From: Psychrobacter namhaensis
Lineage (GTDB): Bacteria; Pseudomonadota; Gammaproteobacteria; Pseudomonadales; Moraxellaceae
DNA: 64,000 bases
Assembly (NCBI RefSeq): GCF_016107545.1
Contig: NZ_JABASS010000005.1
Coordinates: 1 to 64,000 of the forward strand
Direction of reading: 5' to 3'
How positions within the stretch are numbered: position 1 is the stretch's first letter; the number at the start of each line of letters is the position of its first letter. Both the position numbers and the translations under genes were made by a program. Below, one piece after another: positions 18,680 through 28,293 of this stretch. The notes under the pieces are model-generated. The model did not search any database, was not told where the DNA came from, and saw only the letters and a list, made by a program, of their open reading frames with translations.

Positions 18680-19783
18680 TTAATAAGGCTTGGTATCAGC
18701 CTCTTCTCTTAACGTGACAAGGTTTTCAACACGGCGTTGTAACACCTCGCCATCAGCCACCGCTTGCCATAACGCGCAGCCTTTGCTGTTGTGAGTGTGG
18801 CGACAGTCGCGGAACTGGCAATCGCCCGCCAGTGGCGCAAGCTCAACAAAGCCTGAGATGATGTCATCAGGGGACAAATGCCAAATGCCGTATTCCCGAA
18901 TGCCGGGTGTATCGACAATGCCGCCTTGCGTTAAGTCAGCTGGATTGAATGGCAGCAATCGGCTGGTCGTCGTGGTGTGCTGCCCAAGCTGAGAGTTTTC
19001 TGAGATAACATTCACGCTTTGACCAGATTCTGGCAACAGCGCATTGATTAAGCTGCTTTTACCAACGCCCGATTGTCCAGCAAAGATCACCAGTTTCTTA
19101 TCTATGTAACGTTTTAGCTCATCAAGCCCTTCTTGTTCATTGCTATTAGCGATGTTTTCAGGACAGTCAACTGAGGTTAGGACACTCTCATAACCAAGTG
19201 CCGCATATTGTGCCAATAACTCACTGGTATCGACGCCGTTTTCTTGTGCTAGTAAATCGGCTTTATTGAGTACCAACAGTGGCTTTACGCCCGCATGATG
19301 ACACACGACTAAGTAGCGATCTATGAGCGTGGGAGCTGCTGCTGGCAATGGTGCAAACACAATGGCGAGAATATCGACATTGGCGGCGACAGGTTTGAGC
19401 TTGTGATAACGATCGGGACGTGAAACAAGAGAGGTGCGCGGTTTGACGGATTCAATACGTCCAAACCCCGTATTAGAGTCGGCGCTCCAGCGCACTTGAT
19501 CGCCAGCGGCCAGCATCGGCAAATTGGTACGCACATGACAGCGCCAAATATCGCCAAGCTCGAGTGTCTGCCAAAATGGCTCAGGATCATCGGGCGCAAC
19601 CTCCGGTTGTTTTGGTATTACGGCGGGCAAACTGGTGACTTGTACCTCTAATTGTTTGCCATAGTGCGCCATGACCACGCCATCCATCAAACTGTCATCG
19701 ATGCTGTCTTGACTTGCCAGCTGTTGTTTATCAATGCGACGAATCTGTTGTTTAGTCAGTTTGCGTTGCCGAATTAATGCCAT
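18680..19783 (-). CDS. rsgA: Ribosome small subunit-dependent GTPase RsgA
   Basis: Circularly permuted GTPase that checks late 30S maturation. An OB-fold domain comes first; the G motifs occur in permuted order: NKADL (about residue 173), then GQSGVGKSSLIN (about 236), then DTPGIREYG. The C-terminal zinc motif is seen in CQFRDCRHTHNSKGC. The start at 19783 is chosen because it gives the basic RQRKLTKQQIRRI opening and normal length (367); the open frame continues 33 codons upstream without reason. It is divergent from orn, the same arrangement as in E. coli. Confidence 0.96.
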   Translation of the reverse strand: MALIRQRKLTKQQIRRIDKQQLASQDSIDDSLMDGVVMAHYGKQLEVQVTSLPAVIPKQPEVAPDDPEPFWQTLELGDIWRCHVRTNLPMLAAGDQVRWSADSNTGFGRIESVKPRTSLVSRPDRYHKLKPVAANVDILAIVFAPLPAAAPTLIDRYLVVCHHAGVKPLLVLNKADLLAQENGVDTSELLAQYAALGYESVLTSVDCPENIANSNEQEGLDELKRYIDKKLVIFAGQSGVGKSSLINALLPESGQSVNVISENSQLGQHTTTTSRLLPFNPADLTQGGIVDTPGIREYGIWHLSPDDIISGFVELAPLAGDCQFRDCRHTHNSKGCALWQAVADGEVLQRRVENLVTLREEADTKPY

Positions 19784-20012
19784 GGGTTTTTGACCTATTA
19801 GAAAAATATTGCTAAGTGTAGCGTGAAAATTTGCTAACATACAGCCTAAAGCGCCTGTGCCAGACAGTGGTTTTGTAATCATTTGGTTTTTTCACATAAT
19901 GCCAACAGGCAGGCGCTCAGCAATGTTGACTGAATATTGCCTTCTATATCTAACTTATATAACGAAAACTATTTCAAAGTTGTTTTAAACTTTATTGCAC
20001 ATAGGATATTTT

Positions 20013-20600
20013 ATGACTACCGGTGACCACCCCAACAAGATTAAAATTAAAAATCAAGGTAAAAAAGGGCTGGTCTGGATTGATCTAGAAATGACCGGCC
20101 TTGATACTTTACATGATGAGATTATCGAGATTGCGACCGTTGTCACTGACGAGGATTTAAACGTGCTTGCTGAAGGGCCAGTATTTGCGATAAAAGTATC
20201 GGATCAAGTCTTAAATAAAATGGATGATTGGAACACCAAGCAGCATGGACAGTCAGGGTTGGTGGATCGCGTGCGCCGTAGTACCGTGACATTGGCAGAA
20301 GCGGAAGCTGAGACGATTAAATTTTTAAACAAGTGGGTCGATAGTGGCAAGTCGCCTATGTGTGGTAACTCCATTTGTCAAGATCGTCGATTTATGGCGC
20401 GGCAAATGCCTGAACTGGAAAAATTCTTCCATTATCGCAACCTTGATGTCTCATCGATTAAGGAGCTTTGTTTCCGCTGGCGCCCTGATATCTTGAGAAA
20501 TTTTGAAAAAGGGGGCAGTCATTTAGCCTTAGATGACATTCGTGATTCTATCCGTGAGCTCAAGCACTATCGTCAGCATTTCTTTCAATTAATGCCTTAA
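20013..20600 (+). CDS. orn: Oligoribonuclease
   Basis: DEDDh 3'-5' exoribonuclease that degrades 2-5 nt RNAs and pGpG. The first catalytic motif is [10 protein letters not shown] (D24, E26), then [19 protein letters not shown], and the last is [15 protein letters not shown] 20-residue polar leader precedes the conserved domain. AGGA sits six bases before the ATG at 20013, which is preferred to an in-frame ATG at 19995. Confidence 0.97.
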   Translation: MTTGDHPNKIKIKNQGKKGLVWIDLEMTGLDTLHDEIIEIATVVTDEDLNVLAEGPVFAIKVSDQVLNKMDDWNTKQHGQSGLVDRVRRSTVTLAEAEAETIKFLNKWVDSGKSPMCGNSICQDRRFMARQMPELEKFFHYRNLDVSSIKELCFRWRPDILRNFEKGGSHLALDDIRDSIRELKHYRQHFFQLMP

Positions 20601-20630
20601 AGCAAGCCGATTCAAAAATATAAAATAATT

Positions 20631-20668
20631 AAAAAAGGGTCTGTTCACGTCAACAGACCCTTTTTGTT
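20631..20668. terminator. Bidirectional terminator between orn and lpxH
   Basis: AAAAAAGGGTCTGTT and AACAGACCCTTTTT form a strong hairpin with A-run and T-run on either side, serving the convergent orn and lpxH genes. Confidence 0.9.
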
Positions 20669-20692
20669 TTTAAGCTAGATTCAACGATAAAA

Positions 20693-21535
20693 TCAAACAA
20701 GCATTGTAAATTCAAATAAGCCAAAATCAGTATGGTTCTGGCTTGAGCCTGCCTCTACTGTGACTGCACCAATCACTGCACTAACGTTCGGCTGACGTTT
20801 GTCTTCATCTAACAGTCGCCAATCGCCAAGCACGTAGCGTTTTTTATCACTCGTGGCTTGATGGACATTCGGACGATGGGTGTGCCCGTGTAATAAGGCA
20901 TCGCTAGCAGTGAGTGCTTGATGCACGGCCTCATCATTCACATCCATGATGTAAGCGGCTTTATTGGCATTGTTCTGTTGGCTTTTTTGCCGCATGTTCT
21001 CCGCGATAGCCAAACGTTTTTCTAGCGGTTTGTTGAGTAGATACCACTGAGTCAGTCGATGACGCATGATTTTACGAAAAAACTGATACTTTTTATCATC
21101 AGTACATAATGCGTCACCGTGCTCTAGACGATAGCGCTGCTGACCGATAGTCAAGGCGTAAGGCTCTTCGATAAGTTCGCCGCCGAACAGATTACAAAAT
21201 GGTTGTCCCAACAAAAAGTCACGGTTGCCATGCATCACTAAAATCTCGCAGCCATTGATACGTAGCTGTTTGAGTTTGGAGATTAAGGGCGTTAGCCAAT
21301 GTAGCGCTTGCTCATTTTCTGATAACGATAGGTAAACATCATCACCCAGCCATACCTCAAACCAATCGCCTAAAATAAATAGGCACTTGAGAGCTGGCAG
21401 GGCAAGGCAGTCATCAAGCAGCGCCAAAAAAGCCTGCACTAAGGCAGGCTCCTGAGGCGATAAATGCAAATCGCTAATCAATACTTGCCGCACTTGATGA
21501 GGGCGGGTCGTGATTAAATGATTAAAACGTTGCAT
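20693..21535 (-). CDS. lpxH: UDP-2,3-diacylglucosamine diphosphatase LpxH
   Basis: Calcineurin-like metallophosphoesterase of lipid A synthesis, hydrolysing UDP-2,3-diacylglucosamine to lipid X and UMP at the inner membrane. Metal-binding motifs appear in order: SDLHL (about residues 21-25), LGDWFEVW (about 55-62), HGNRDFLLG and LLHGHTHRP. Length is 280, about 40 more than E. coli, mainly from an N-terminal leader and the C-terminal tail. It follows ppiB by 46 bp, a pairing also seen in other gammaproteobacteria. Confidence 0.93.
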   Translation of the reverse strand: MQRFNHLITTRPHQVRQVLISDLHLSPQEPALVQAFLALLDDCLALPALKCLFILGDWFEVWLGDDVYLSLSENEQALHWLTPLISKLKQLRINGCEILVMHGNRDFLLGQPFCNLFGGELIEEPYALTIGQQRYRLEHGDALCTDDKKYQFFRKIMRHRLTQWYLLNKPLEKRLAIAENMRQKSQQNNANKAAYIMDVNDEAVHQALTASDALLHGHTHRPNVHQATSDKKRYVLGDWRLLDEDKRQPNVSAVIGAVTVEAGSSQNHTDFGLFEFTMLV

Positions 21536-21581
21536 TTATCTGTATCCTTGTCGATTAGGCCGCACGATTACTTAGCCGCCA

Positions 21582-22097
21582 TTATTGAGTGATAATGGTT
21601 GCTGAGTTGATGACGACAGGCTCTTTTGGCACATCAGCATGCATACCAAAACGACCCGTTGGGACGCCTTTCATTTTTTCGATCACATCCATACCGCTTG
21701 TGACTTTACCAAATACCGTATAACCCCAACCTTGCATATTTTTTCCAGAGTGGTTTAGGAAATCGTTGTCTTTGACGTTAATGAAAAACTGGCTAGTCGC
21801 TGAATGCGGATCTTGCGTACGCGCCATTGCGATGGTGCCTTTATCATTTTTTAGACCATTGTCCGCTTCGTTCTCAATTGGCGCATTGGTTGGTTTTTCA
21901 TTCATCTCAGCATCCATTCCGCCGCCTTGAATCATGAAGCCATCAATGATGCGATGGAAAATTGTACCGTCATACTGACCAGATTTTACGTAGTTCAAAA
22001 AGTTTTCTACGGTTTTTGGTGCTTTTTCTTCGTTGAGTTCGATAACGATCGCACCCATATTGGTGTCAAGTTCTACTACTGGTGGCATGTCTACCAT
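21582..22097 (-). CDS. ppiB: Peptidyl-prolyl cis-trans isomerase, cyclophilin type (PpiB)
   Basis: Cytosolic cyclophilin. Motifs include [28 protein letters not shown], split by the catalytic Arg, then [17 protein letters not shown] and the [12 protein letters not shown] block. No signal peptide. AAGGAA precedes the ATG at 22097. It is divergent from glnS, as in Pseudomonas-type synteny. Confidence 0.94.
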   Translation of the reverse strand: MVDMPPVVELDTNMGAIVIELNEEKAPKTVENFLNYVKSGQYDGTIFHRIIDGFMIQGGGMDAEMNEKPTNAPIENEADNGLKNDKGTIAMARTQDPHSATSQFFINVKDNDFLNHSGKNMQGWGYTVFGKVTSGMDVIEKMKGVPTGRFGMHADVPKEPVVINSATIITQ

Positions 22098-22401
22098 GTC
22101 ATATTCCTTTTTGGTTGCAGCGCCTCAAATGACGCTGTCAAGTGGTGGTTAAAAGTTGGGGGTTAAAAAGTTACGAGTAGTCTAACGGCTTTTTTATCCC
22201 GTGTCATGTATCAGGCTGTTAATGCGTTTGCGAAACCTGATAGAATAACGCAACTTTACCCATTTTTGACAAATTTTGATAATGCGGTCGCACTATCTGA
22301 GTTTTTATATCCCAATTTATTTTAATACTTTAGTTTGAATGTTTTATGATGCGTGATGGTACGCACCATGGACTGACAATTTGCGTTAGGAGCAATGCCC
22401 G

Positions 22402-24141
22402 ATGAGTGAGCACTCAAGCAACAATGCACAAAAAGACGAACAAAAAAACGATTTTATTCGTAATATCATTCGTGACGATGTCAATGCGCAAAAGTATCAG
22501 CAAATTGTGACACGCTTTCCACCTGAACCAAATGGCTACTTGCACTTAGGTCACGTAAAGTCTATCTGCCTAAACTTTGGTGTGGCAGAAGAGTTTGGCG
22601 GTGTGTGCAACCTGCGTTTTGATGACACCAACCCAACCGCAGAAAAGCAAGATTACATCGATAACATCAAAAATGATGTAGAGTGGCTGGGTTTTGAGTG
22701 GGCCGGAGAAGCGCAGCATGCCTCAGGCTATTTTGATCAGTTGTACGCATGGTCAGTACAACTCATTGAGCAAGGCGACGCTTATGTTGATCTGCAAACG
22801 CCTGAGCAGATCCGCGATAATCGTGGTTCTTTCAATGAAGTAGGTACGCCTTCACCATATCGTGATGCCAGTATCGCAGAAAACCTGCAGCGTTATAATG
22901 ACATGAAAGCGGGTCAATACGCAGAAGGCACGGCGGTTTTACGTGCCAAGATCGATATGGCAAGCCCTAATATGAACTTGCGTGATCCTGTGATCTACCG
23001 CGTCATGCATCAAGCGCATCATCAAACGGGTGATAAATGGTGTATCTACCCAATGTATGACTTTGCTCATCCGCTCTCTGATGCAATCGAAGGGATTACC
23101 CATTCATTGTGTACGCTAGAGTTTGCAGACCATCGTCCGTTTTATGATTGGATTGTTGAAAAAATCGGCTTTGACGTAGCGCCGCATCAGTACGAGTTTA
23201 GCCGCTTAAACGTCGATCATACGTTGACCAGTAAGCGTAAGCTTAAGCAATTGGTCGATGAAGGTATCGTCAGCGGTTGGGATGATCCACGTATGCCGAC
23301 CATCGCTGGCATGCGCCGCCGTGGTTATACGGCCGAAGGACTGCGCGACTTTTGTGATCGCGTTGGTGTAACCAAAGCGGATAGTGTGGTTGACTTTCGC
23401 TTATTAGAATTTAGCGTTCGTCAGTCGTTAGAGACCACTACGGCGCGTGGCATGGCGGTGTTAAAACCACTTAAAGTAACGATTACTAACTTTAGCGATG
23501 CAGTAAGTAGTTGGGAGTCGCAAAAAGCCGACAGCGTCAATGCGCGCTTTGATGAGGCGACGCAAACCTTATGGTTAACCCAGCCCAATCATCCGAATGT
23601 CGATATGGGCGAGCGTGAAATTCCGTTCACCGAAACGCTATATATCGATCAAGGCGATTATGAGATAGAGCCACCCGCTGGTTATAAGCGTCTGTCACCA
23701 GAAAAACCAGAAATTCGTCTGCGCAATACTTATGTATTGGCAGTGACCGAGCATGTTATTGATGAGAGCGGCAATGTTGTTGAGTTGAAGGCAACGATTG
23801 ATTTGGCTACTTTGGGTAATAATCCTGAGGGACGTAAGGTCAAAGGCGTGATCCATTGGGTATCAGCCAGTCAAGGTATACCAGCAACCGTACGCATGTA
23901 TGAACAGCTATTTAGTGTCGAAGACCCAAGTAGCGTGAGCGACGTACATCAAGCATTAAATTCCAATTCGTTAACCGAGCTAAACGCGGTGGTTGAGCCA
24001 TCCTTAGCCAATGCGGATGCTGGCACGCGTTTTCAGTTTGAGCGTGAAGGTTACTTCATCTCTGATAGCGAAGATCACACAAGCGAAAAGCCCGTGTTCA
24101 ATCAAATCGTCAGCTTACGCGACAGCTATAAACCTGCTTAG
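22402..24141 (+). CDS. glnS: Glutamine--tRNA ligase
   Basis: Class I synthetase charging tRNA-Gln. The HIGH motif is PEPNGYLHLGHVKS (about residues 41-54); the GlnS-specific LRFDDTNP follows; the KMSKS counterpart is LTSKRKL. The C-terminal anticodon-binding beta-barrels contain KGVIHWVSA. Length is 579, somewhat over E. coli GlnS. AGGAG lies nine bases before the ATG. A single-gene unit with its own terminator. Confidence 0.97.
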   Translation: MSEHSSNNAQKDEQKNDFIRNIIRDDVNAQKYQQIVTRFPPEPNGYLHLGHVKSICLNFGVAEEFGGVCNLRFDDTNPTAEKQDYIDNIKNDVEWLGFEWAGEAQHASGYFDQLYAWSVQLIEQGDAYVDLQTPEQIRDNRGSFNEVGTPSPYRDASIAENLQRYNDMKAGQYAEGTAVLRAKIDMASPNMNLRDPVIYRVMHQAHHQTGDKWCIYPMYDFAHPLSDAIEGITHSLCTLEFADHRPFYDWIVEKIGFDVAPHQYEFSRLNVDHTLTSKRKLKQLVDEGIVSGWDDPRMPTIAGMRRRGYTAEGLRDFCDRVGVTKADSVVDFRLLEFSVRQSLETTTARGMAVLKPLKVTITNFSDAVSSWESQKADSVNARFDEATQTLWLTQPNHPNVDMGEREIPFTETLYIDQGDYEIEPPAGYKRLSPEKPEIRLRNTYVLAVTEHVIDESGNVVELKATIDLATLGNNPEGRKVKGVIHWVSASQGIPATVRMYEQLFSVEDPSSVSDVHQALNSNSLTELNAVVEPSLANADAGTRFQFEREGYFISDSEDHTSEKPVFNQIVSLRDSYKPA

Positions 24142-24208
24142 TAGATCAGTAACCACGCGGCTTACGTTTATTTTTACGTCAATACTGAACAATAGTAGTT
24201 TGCAATCT

Positions 24209-24243
24209 GGCCCATTTCTAGTACGCTAGGGATGGGCTTTTTT
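24209..24243 (+). terminator. Terminator of glnS
   Basis: GCCCATTTCTAG and CTAGGGATGGGC pair around TACG and are followed by TTTTTTA. Confidence 0.85.
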
Positions 24244-24289
24244 ATGAAAGATTGTAAAGTTGTTGAGAGTAAGACGTGAGGAAATGACA

Positions 24290-25048
24290 ATGGCAAAATT
24301 TTTAAACAGCAGTGGGACGACTTATCATTTAGAGGAGTTGATTAAAAATGCTTCTGACAGGTTGATTATTATTAGCCCATATTTAAAGCTCAATGAGCGT
24401 ATTAAAGAGTTACTAGAAGACCGTAATCGTCTAAAAATTGATATTCGAATCGTCTATGGTAAGAATGATCTACACCCTGAAGAAATAAACTGGCTGAAAA
24501 ATTTAACCTTTATTCGCACCAGCTTTTGCAAAAACTTGCATGCTAAATGCTATCTAAATGAAAATGAATGCATCATTACCAGTTTGAACCTTTATGAATT
24601 TAGTCAGGTTAATAATAACGAGATGGGCGTACTGATTTACCGTAACGAAGACGCCAAACTTTATGCCGATACCTATGAGGAAGCGCAACGCATTATTCGT
24701 ATCAGTGATGAAGTGCGAATGTCTCTTGAAAAAGTGACCGAGTCCGATAGCACGACTGAGCACCAAACGGACTCTAGTCGTAAAACAGTGAATACTAACT
24801 CCAGTGCGACCATCACGCCCAGTACAGAAGCGGTAACTCCCAATTATTCTAAACTGACGACTGCTAAACTTGCTAAAGAGCGAGGCTTTAAGACGCAAGA
24901 GTTAAACGATAAGCTGCTTGCGGCGGGTTACTTAGAAACACAAGAAGGTGAATTGGTGTTAACCGATGCTGGACGTGCGGCTGGTGGTACAAGTAAGCGC
25001 GGTAAGTTCGGTGAGTTTTGCTTGTGGGATTCTGGTATGGTGATTTAG
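24290..25048 (+). CDS. Single-HKD phospholipase D-like domain protein
   Basis: The N-terminal 150 residues look like a PLD-superfamily module: ASDRLIIISPYLKL near residues 21-33, then the HKD-type segment LHAKCYLN with H84 and K86 and a following IITSLNLYEF. The aspartate position of HxKxxxxD is Glu91, and the usual Gly-Ser is Thr-Ser. A variable Ser/Thr-rich linker (about 155-190) leads to a C-terminal small domain with KLAKERGF, LNDKLLAAGYL, LVLTDAGRAAGG and a final CLWD, reminiscent of winged-helix antirepressor-like tails. A single HKD suggests a dimer, as in Nuc-type nucleases. GAGGA precedes the ATG at 24290. Function (nuclease, phosphodiesterase or inactive) is not determined. Confidence 0.7.
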   Translation: MAKFLNSSGTTYHLEELIKNASDRLIIISPYLKLNERIKELLEDRNRLKIDIRIVYGKNDLHPEEINWLKNLTFIRTSFCKNLHAKCYLNENECIITSLNLYEFSQVNNNEMGVLIYRNEDAKLYADTYEEAQRIIRISDEVRMSLEKVTESDSTTEHQTDSSRKTVNTNSSATITPSTEAVTPNYSKLTTAKLAKERGFKTQELNDKLLAAGYLETQEGELVLTDAGRAAGGTSKRGKFGEFCLWDSGMVI

Positions 25049-25283
25049 CACGACTACTGAAGATACTACTGAGTTTTTCACGCACAATTTACTTAGTGGT
25101 TTATGGAATAATCGCATTACAATCCGTCACAAGACATTCATAATCAGTTTGTTAATATAAAATCAGTTTTTGATGATGTGTCTTGAGTTATCTTGGATAA
25201 CTGAGCACGTCAATGATACTAATAGAGCGCATGTATACCTTTGGATATCAGTGCTCATCACTAACCTAGCTAAGGAGTTAAGC

Positions 25284-25922
25284 ATGGCACATTTACGTTT
25301 AGGTGATACCGCACCAAATTTTGACGCTGCAACCACTGAGGGTGATATTAACTTCCACGATTGGGCAGGTGATCATTGGGTGGTTTTTTTCTCCCATCCA
25401 GCAGATTTTACCCCAGTCTGTACCACTGAGCTTGGCCGTGCTGCGGCGCTCAATGGCGAGTTCCAAAAGCGTAATGTTAAGCCAATCTGTATTTCTGTCG
25501 ATAGCTTAGAAGACCACAAAGCGTGGGCGAGCGATATCGGTGAGACGCAAGGGACAGCCATGAACTTCCCAATCATTGCAGATCCCAATAAAGAAGTCGC
25601 TGAGCTGTATGATATGATGCATCCGAACGCAGACAGCACTCATACAGTGCGCAGTGTCTTTATTATTGATCCAAACAAGAAAATTCGTCTAACGCTGACG
25701 TATCCTGCTAGCTGTGGTCGTAACTTTGATGAAATCATCCGCGTTATTGATGCGCTACAGCTGTCTGACGAATATAATGTCGCCACGCCAGTGGACTGGA
25801 AAGATGGCGATGACGTTATCATTCCACCAAGTGTCAAAAACGAAGAAATCGCTGCCAAATACCCTAAGGGTCACAAAGAAGTCAAGCCTTACCTGCGTAC
25901 GACACCTGCCCCTAATAAGTAA
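25284..25922 (+). CDS. Peroxiredoxin of the 1-Cys (Prx6) class
   Basis: Thiol peroxidase reducing peroxides. The peroxidatic cysteine lies in SHPADFTPVCTTELG (C46). The long C-terminal domain with VDWKDGDDVIIPPSV and FPKG-like YPKGHKEVKPYLR is diagnostic of Prx6 rather than AhpC. Length 212 agrees. AAGGAG lies seven bases before the ATG at 25284; the open frame extends 38 codons upstream without a ribosome site. Monocistronic with its own terminator. Confidence 0.93.
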   Translation: MAHLRLGDTAPNFDAATTEGDINFHDWAGDHWVVFFSHPADFTPVCTTELGRAAALNGEFQKRNVKPICISVDSLEDHKAWASDIGETQGTAMNFPIIADPNKEVAELYDMMHPNADSTHTVRSVFIIDPNKKIRLTLTYPASCGRNFDEIIRVIDALQLSDEYNVATPVDWKDGDDVIIPPSVKNEEIAAKYPKGHKEVKPYLRTTPAPNK

Positions 25923-25953
25923 ACTGGCTACGCTTGATTATCAATCAGAATGT

Positions 25954-25987
25954 AAAGCCCTATAACGGAAGGTTATGGGGCTTTTTA
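25954..25987 (+). terminator. Terminator of the peroxiredoxin gene
   Basis: AGCCCTATAAC and GTTATGGGGCT form a hairpin with a GGAAG loop, followed by TTTTT. Confidence 0.85.
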
Positions 25988-26225
25988 CTATTCATATAAC
26001 AAGTATCGTTAAGGTTTTGCTATGATGAGGAAAGCAGAGGATTTCATCTAAAGAGATGTCTACAGAAATGTTGTTCACTGGCTTTAAGTTTAAGAATATT
26101 GCAGGACCAGGTTTAGAGTAGACACTGCTTTTTGGTCAAAAATTACAAACAACATTTACCCATTAAAAGACTTCAATTTCAACAGCGCTGAGTCGCTTTT
26201 TAACCCATCTTACAAGGAGTTTGCC

Positions 26226-26888
26226 ATGAAAAAACTATATGTAACTCGTACGGCACCCAATCCCCGCAAAGCACTTATTTTATTGGCCTCAAAAGGCATT
26301 GATGTTGATAATATGGACGATGTTGATGTGGTGGATATTGATTTTGCTGCGAATGAGCAAATGTCTGATGAATTTACTAACATGAATCCTATGCAGACTG
26401 TGCCAGTACTGAAGTTAGATGATGGCACCATACTCAATGATTCGCAGGCAGTGTGCGAATATCTAGATCGCGTTTATGGTGAGCGCTCAGTGATGGGTAA
26501 CGATGTGGTACAACGTGCCCAAGTTTGTTCAATGCGCCGTATTGCAGAGTTTGAAGTTTTGTACAATTTTATGCTGGCGTTTCAGCACAGTCACCCATCT
26601 AAAGCGCAACGGGTTGAGCAAGTCCCAGAGTTTGTCGCGCCGTCTATCGCGCGCTCTGCTAAAGCGCTGGCTTATTTTGAGACCATCTTAGAAGGCCGGG
26701 ATTACTTGGTAGGAGAGCAACTAAGTTTTGCTGACATTGTGCTCTATTTAGGCTTAGATTTTGGCAAAATACTTCAGGTAAATCCTAATGAACAAGGCGA
26801 GAACCTAGCCTGTTTTTATCAAATGATGCATGAGCGCTTTAGTATTCAAAATATGGCGAAGGCTAAATCGGCTAGTGAAGATAAATAA
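26226..26888 (+). CDS. Glutathione S-transferase family protein
   Basis: Cytosolic GST-fold protein of 220 residues. The N-terminal thioredoxin-like half begins KKLYVTRTAPNPRKALILLASKG and includes MNPMQTVPVLKLDDG with the cis-proline and NDSQAVCEYLD, the glutathione gamma-glutamyl contact. The helical half contains LVGEQLSFADIVLYLGLDFG, the N-capping box region. No catalytic Cys or Tyr can be assigned with confidence from the opening segment; it could be Ser- or Tyr-class. AAGGAG precedes the ATG. About 300 bp separate it from the peroxiredoxin, and nothing but that gene's terminator is seen between. Confidence 0.85.
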   Translation: MKKLYVTRTAPNPRKALILLASKGIDVDNMDDVDVVDIDFAANEQMSDEFTNMNPMQTVPVLKLDDGTILNDSQAVCEYLDRVYGERSVMGNDVVQRAQVCSMRRIAEFEVLYNFMLAFQHSHPSKAQRVEQVPEFVAPSIARSAKALAYFETILEGRDYLVGEQLSFADIVLYLGLDFGKILQVNPNEQGENLACFYQMMHERFSIQNMAKAKSASEDK

Positions 26889-27039
26889 GTGTTAGGCAAG
26901 CCAATCTTTGGAAAATGCTATAACCTATAGTCTTTGGTGGTTGAGTTATCGTTCGACTGCCTAAGATGGTGGATAGTAAATTGCAGATGTCATAAAATGG
27001 CACAAGGGGACGTTACTACGAAACCATGAAATTAAACAC

Positions 27040-27059
27040 TTTGTTACAATAGTAACAAA
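27040..27059. promoter_or_regulatory. Perfect inverted repeat upstream of the META/DUF4377 lipoprotein
   Basis: TTTGTTAC and GTAACAAA are separated by four bases, giving a 20-bp dyad about 113 bp before the lipoprotein start. There is no T-run, so it looks more like an operator than a terminator. The binding protein is unknown. Confidence 0.4.
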
Positions 27060-27172
27060 CATCAACGCTATAGTGGTCAAATTATTATGTCCTATAAAGG
27101 CAAATATAAACACTTTTTGGACGATGAAAAAAGCGGTACTGTAAAAAGAAGCAACCACAAGGCGTGACTGTT

Positions 27173-28123
27173 ATGACATTATCTTTTAGAGCGTGGTCTT
27201 TTAAACTGGGCGTACTACCATTTATGCTGACAGCGAGTGTGGCGTTAGGCGCTTGCCAAGACTCTTCTTTGTCAAATGAGCAGAAGGCACAAGAGGGTGC
27301 GAATGCCGTTAATAGTGACGTAAGTAACAGTGATCCAGTGGCCAAAAGTGAGGTCAGTGTGGCTCAGGCGACAGCAGAGGAGGTAAGTGCGGAAGAATCG
27401 ATGATCAACAACCTGTCGCGCTATCGTTGGACATTGTTATCTGCAACGGATAATAACGCTCAACCATTAAGTACGCTAATGGACGTTAAAGATCAGGTGA
27501 GGTTGTCATTTGCTCAGTACCAAGGCCAAAATACCTTAAACTATAGTGTGGGCTGTAATACGATGAGCGCTGTCTATCAGTTGCAAGATCTGACTTTGAC
27601 TATTGAAGACAGCATGAGTACGAAAATGTCATGTGGAAATCTTGATGCCGCTGAAAACAGTTTGAGCAAATTGATGCAAGGGGAGAGCCAGTTAGTCTTA
27701 TCGAGAAATGTTGCCTCTGAAGAGGATCAGCCAGTATTGACGCAAATCACTAGTGCGGCTACTTTAGTTTGGGGTGGTAAGCTCACCCCGCAAGCTAAAT
27801 ACAATAGCAAAGGTGAGACGGTGTTTTGGGCGGTCAACGATAAAATGATCCCTTGCAGCGACAATAACTCAAAGATGTGCCTACAAGTGAAGCCCGTTAC
27901 TTATGATGACCAAGGCATTAAAACCAGCGAAGGTGAATGGACATCATTCAATGGTGTTATCGACGGCTATGAACATGATGGCAAGCATGACGAAGTATTA
28001 CGTTTACAGCGTTACCAGTTAGATACTAGTGAGACGGAAGAGGCCAGTAGTGACTCAAATGTGTCCGAGGACGCGTATGCCTACGTGTTAGATGCGGTGA
28101 TCGAAAGCTCGGTGGTAGAATAA
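27173..28123 (+). CDS. META-domain and DUF4377 lipoprotein
   Basis: Predicted outer-membrane or periplasmic lipoprotein. The signal peptide ends in a lipobox ALGAC (C28). After an acidic linker comes a META/HslJ-like domain (about residues 75-180): YRWTLLSA, an SVGCNTMSAVYQ block matching the GCN signature, and STKMSCG. A second domain (about 190-285) with CLQVKPVTYDDQG and FNGVIDGYEHDGKHDEVLRLQRY fits DUF4377. HslJ-like proteins are linked to heat or antibiotic stress, but the role here is unknown. The ATG at 27173 is favoured (AAGG ten bases upstream); a GTG at 27164 is possible. Confidence 0.8.
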   Translation: MTLSFRAWSFKLGVLPFMLTASVALGACQDSSLSNEQKAQEGANAVNSDVSNSDPVAKSEVSVAQATAEEVSAEESMINNLSRYRWTLLSATDNNAQPLSTLMDVKDQVRLSFAQYQGQNTLNYSVGCNTMSAVYQLQDLTLTIEDSMSTKMSCGNLDAAENSLSKLMQGESQLVLSRNVASEEDQPVLTQITSAATLVWGGKLTPQAKYNSKGETVFWAVNDKMIPCSDNNSKMCLQVKPVTYDDQGIKTSEGEWTSFNGVIDGYEHDGKHDEVLRLQRYQLDTSETEEASSDSNVSEDAYAYVLDAVIESSVVE

Positions 28124-28253
28124 AAAGCTCGGTAGTAGAAGAAGCAGATACTAAGTGATCTCCTTCCTAAAAATTAGAGTTGTAAGAAAAATTGATACCA
28201 GCCGTGCATAATGTATCGATGTTAGTTTTCATTGACTACATATCATTCAAGAT

Positions 28254-28279
28254 AAGCGCGCCATTAGGCGCGTTTTTTT
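28254..28279 (+). terminator. Terminator downstream of the META lipoprotein
   Basis: AAGCGCGCC and GGCGCGTT pair around ATTA and are followed by a T-run. It also sits just past the ruvC stop, between convergent genes. Confidence 0.85.
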
Positions 28280-28293
28280 GTGGTGTGCTTATG

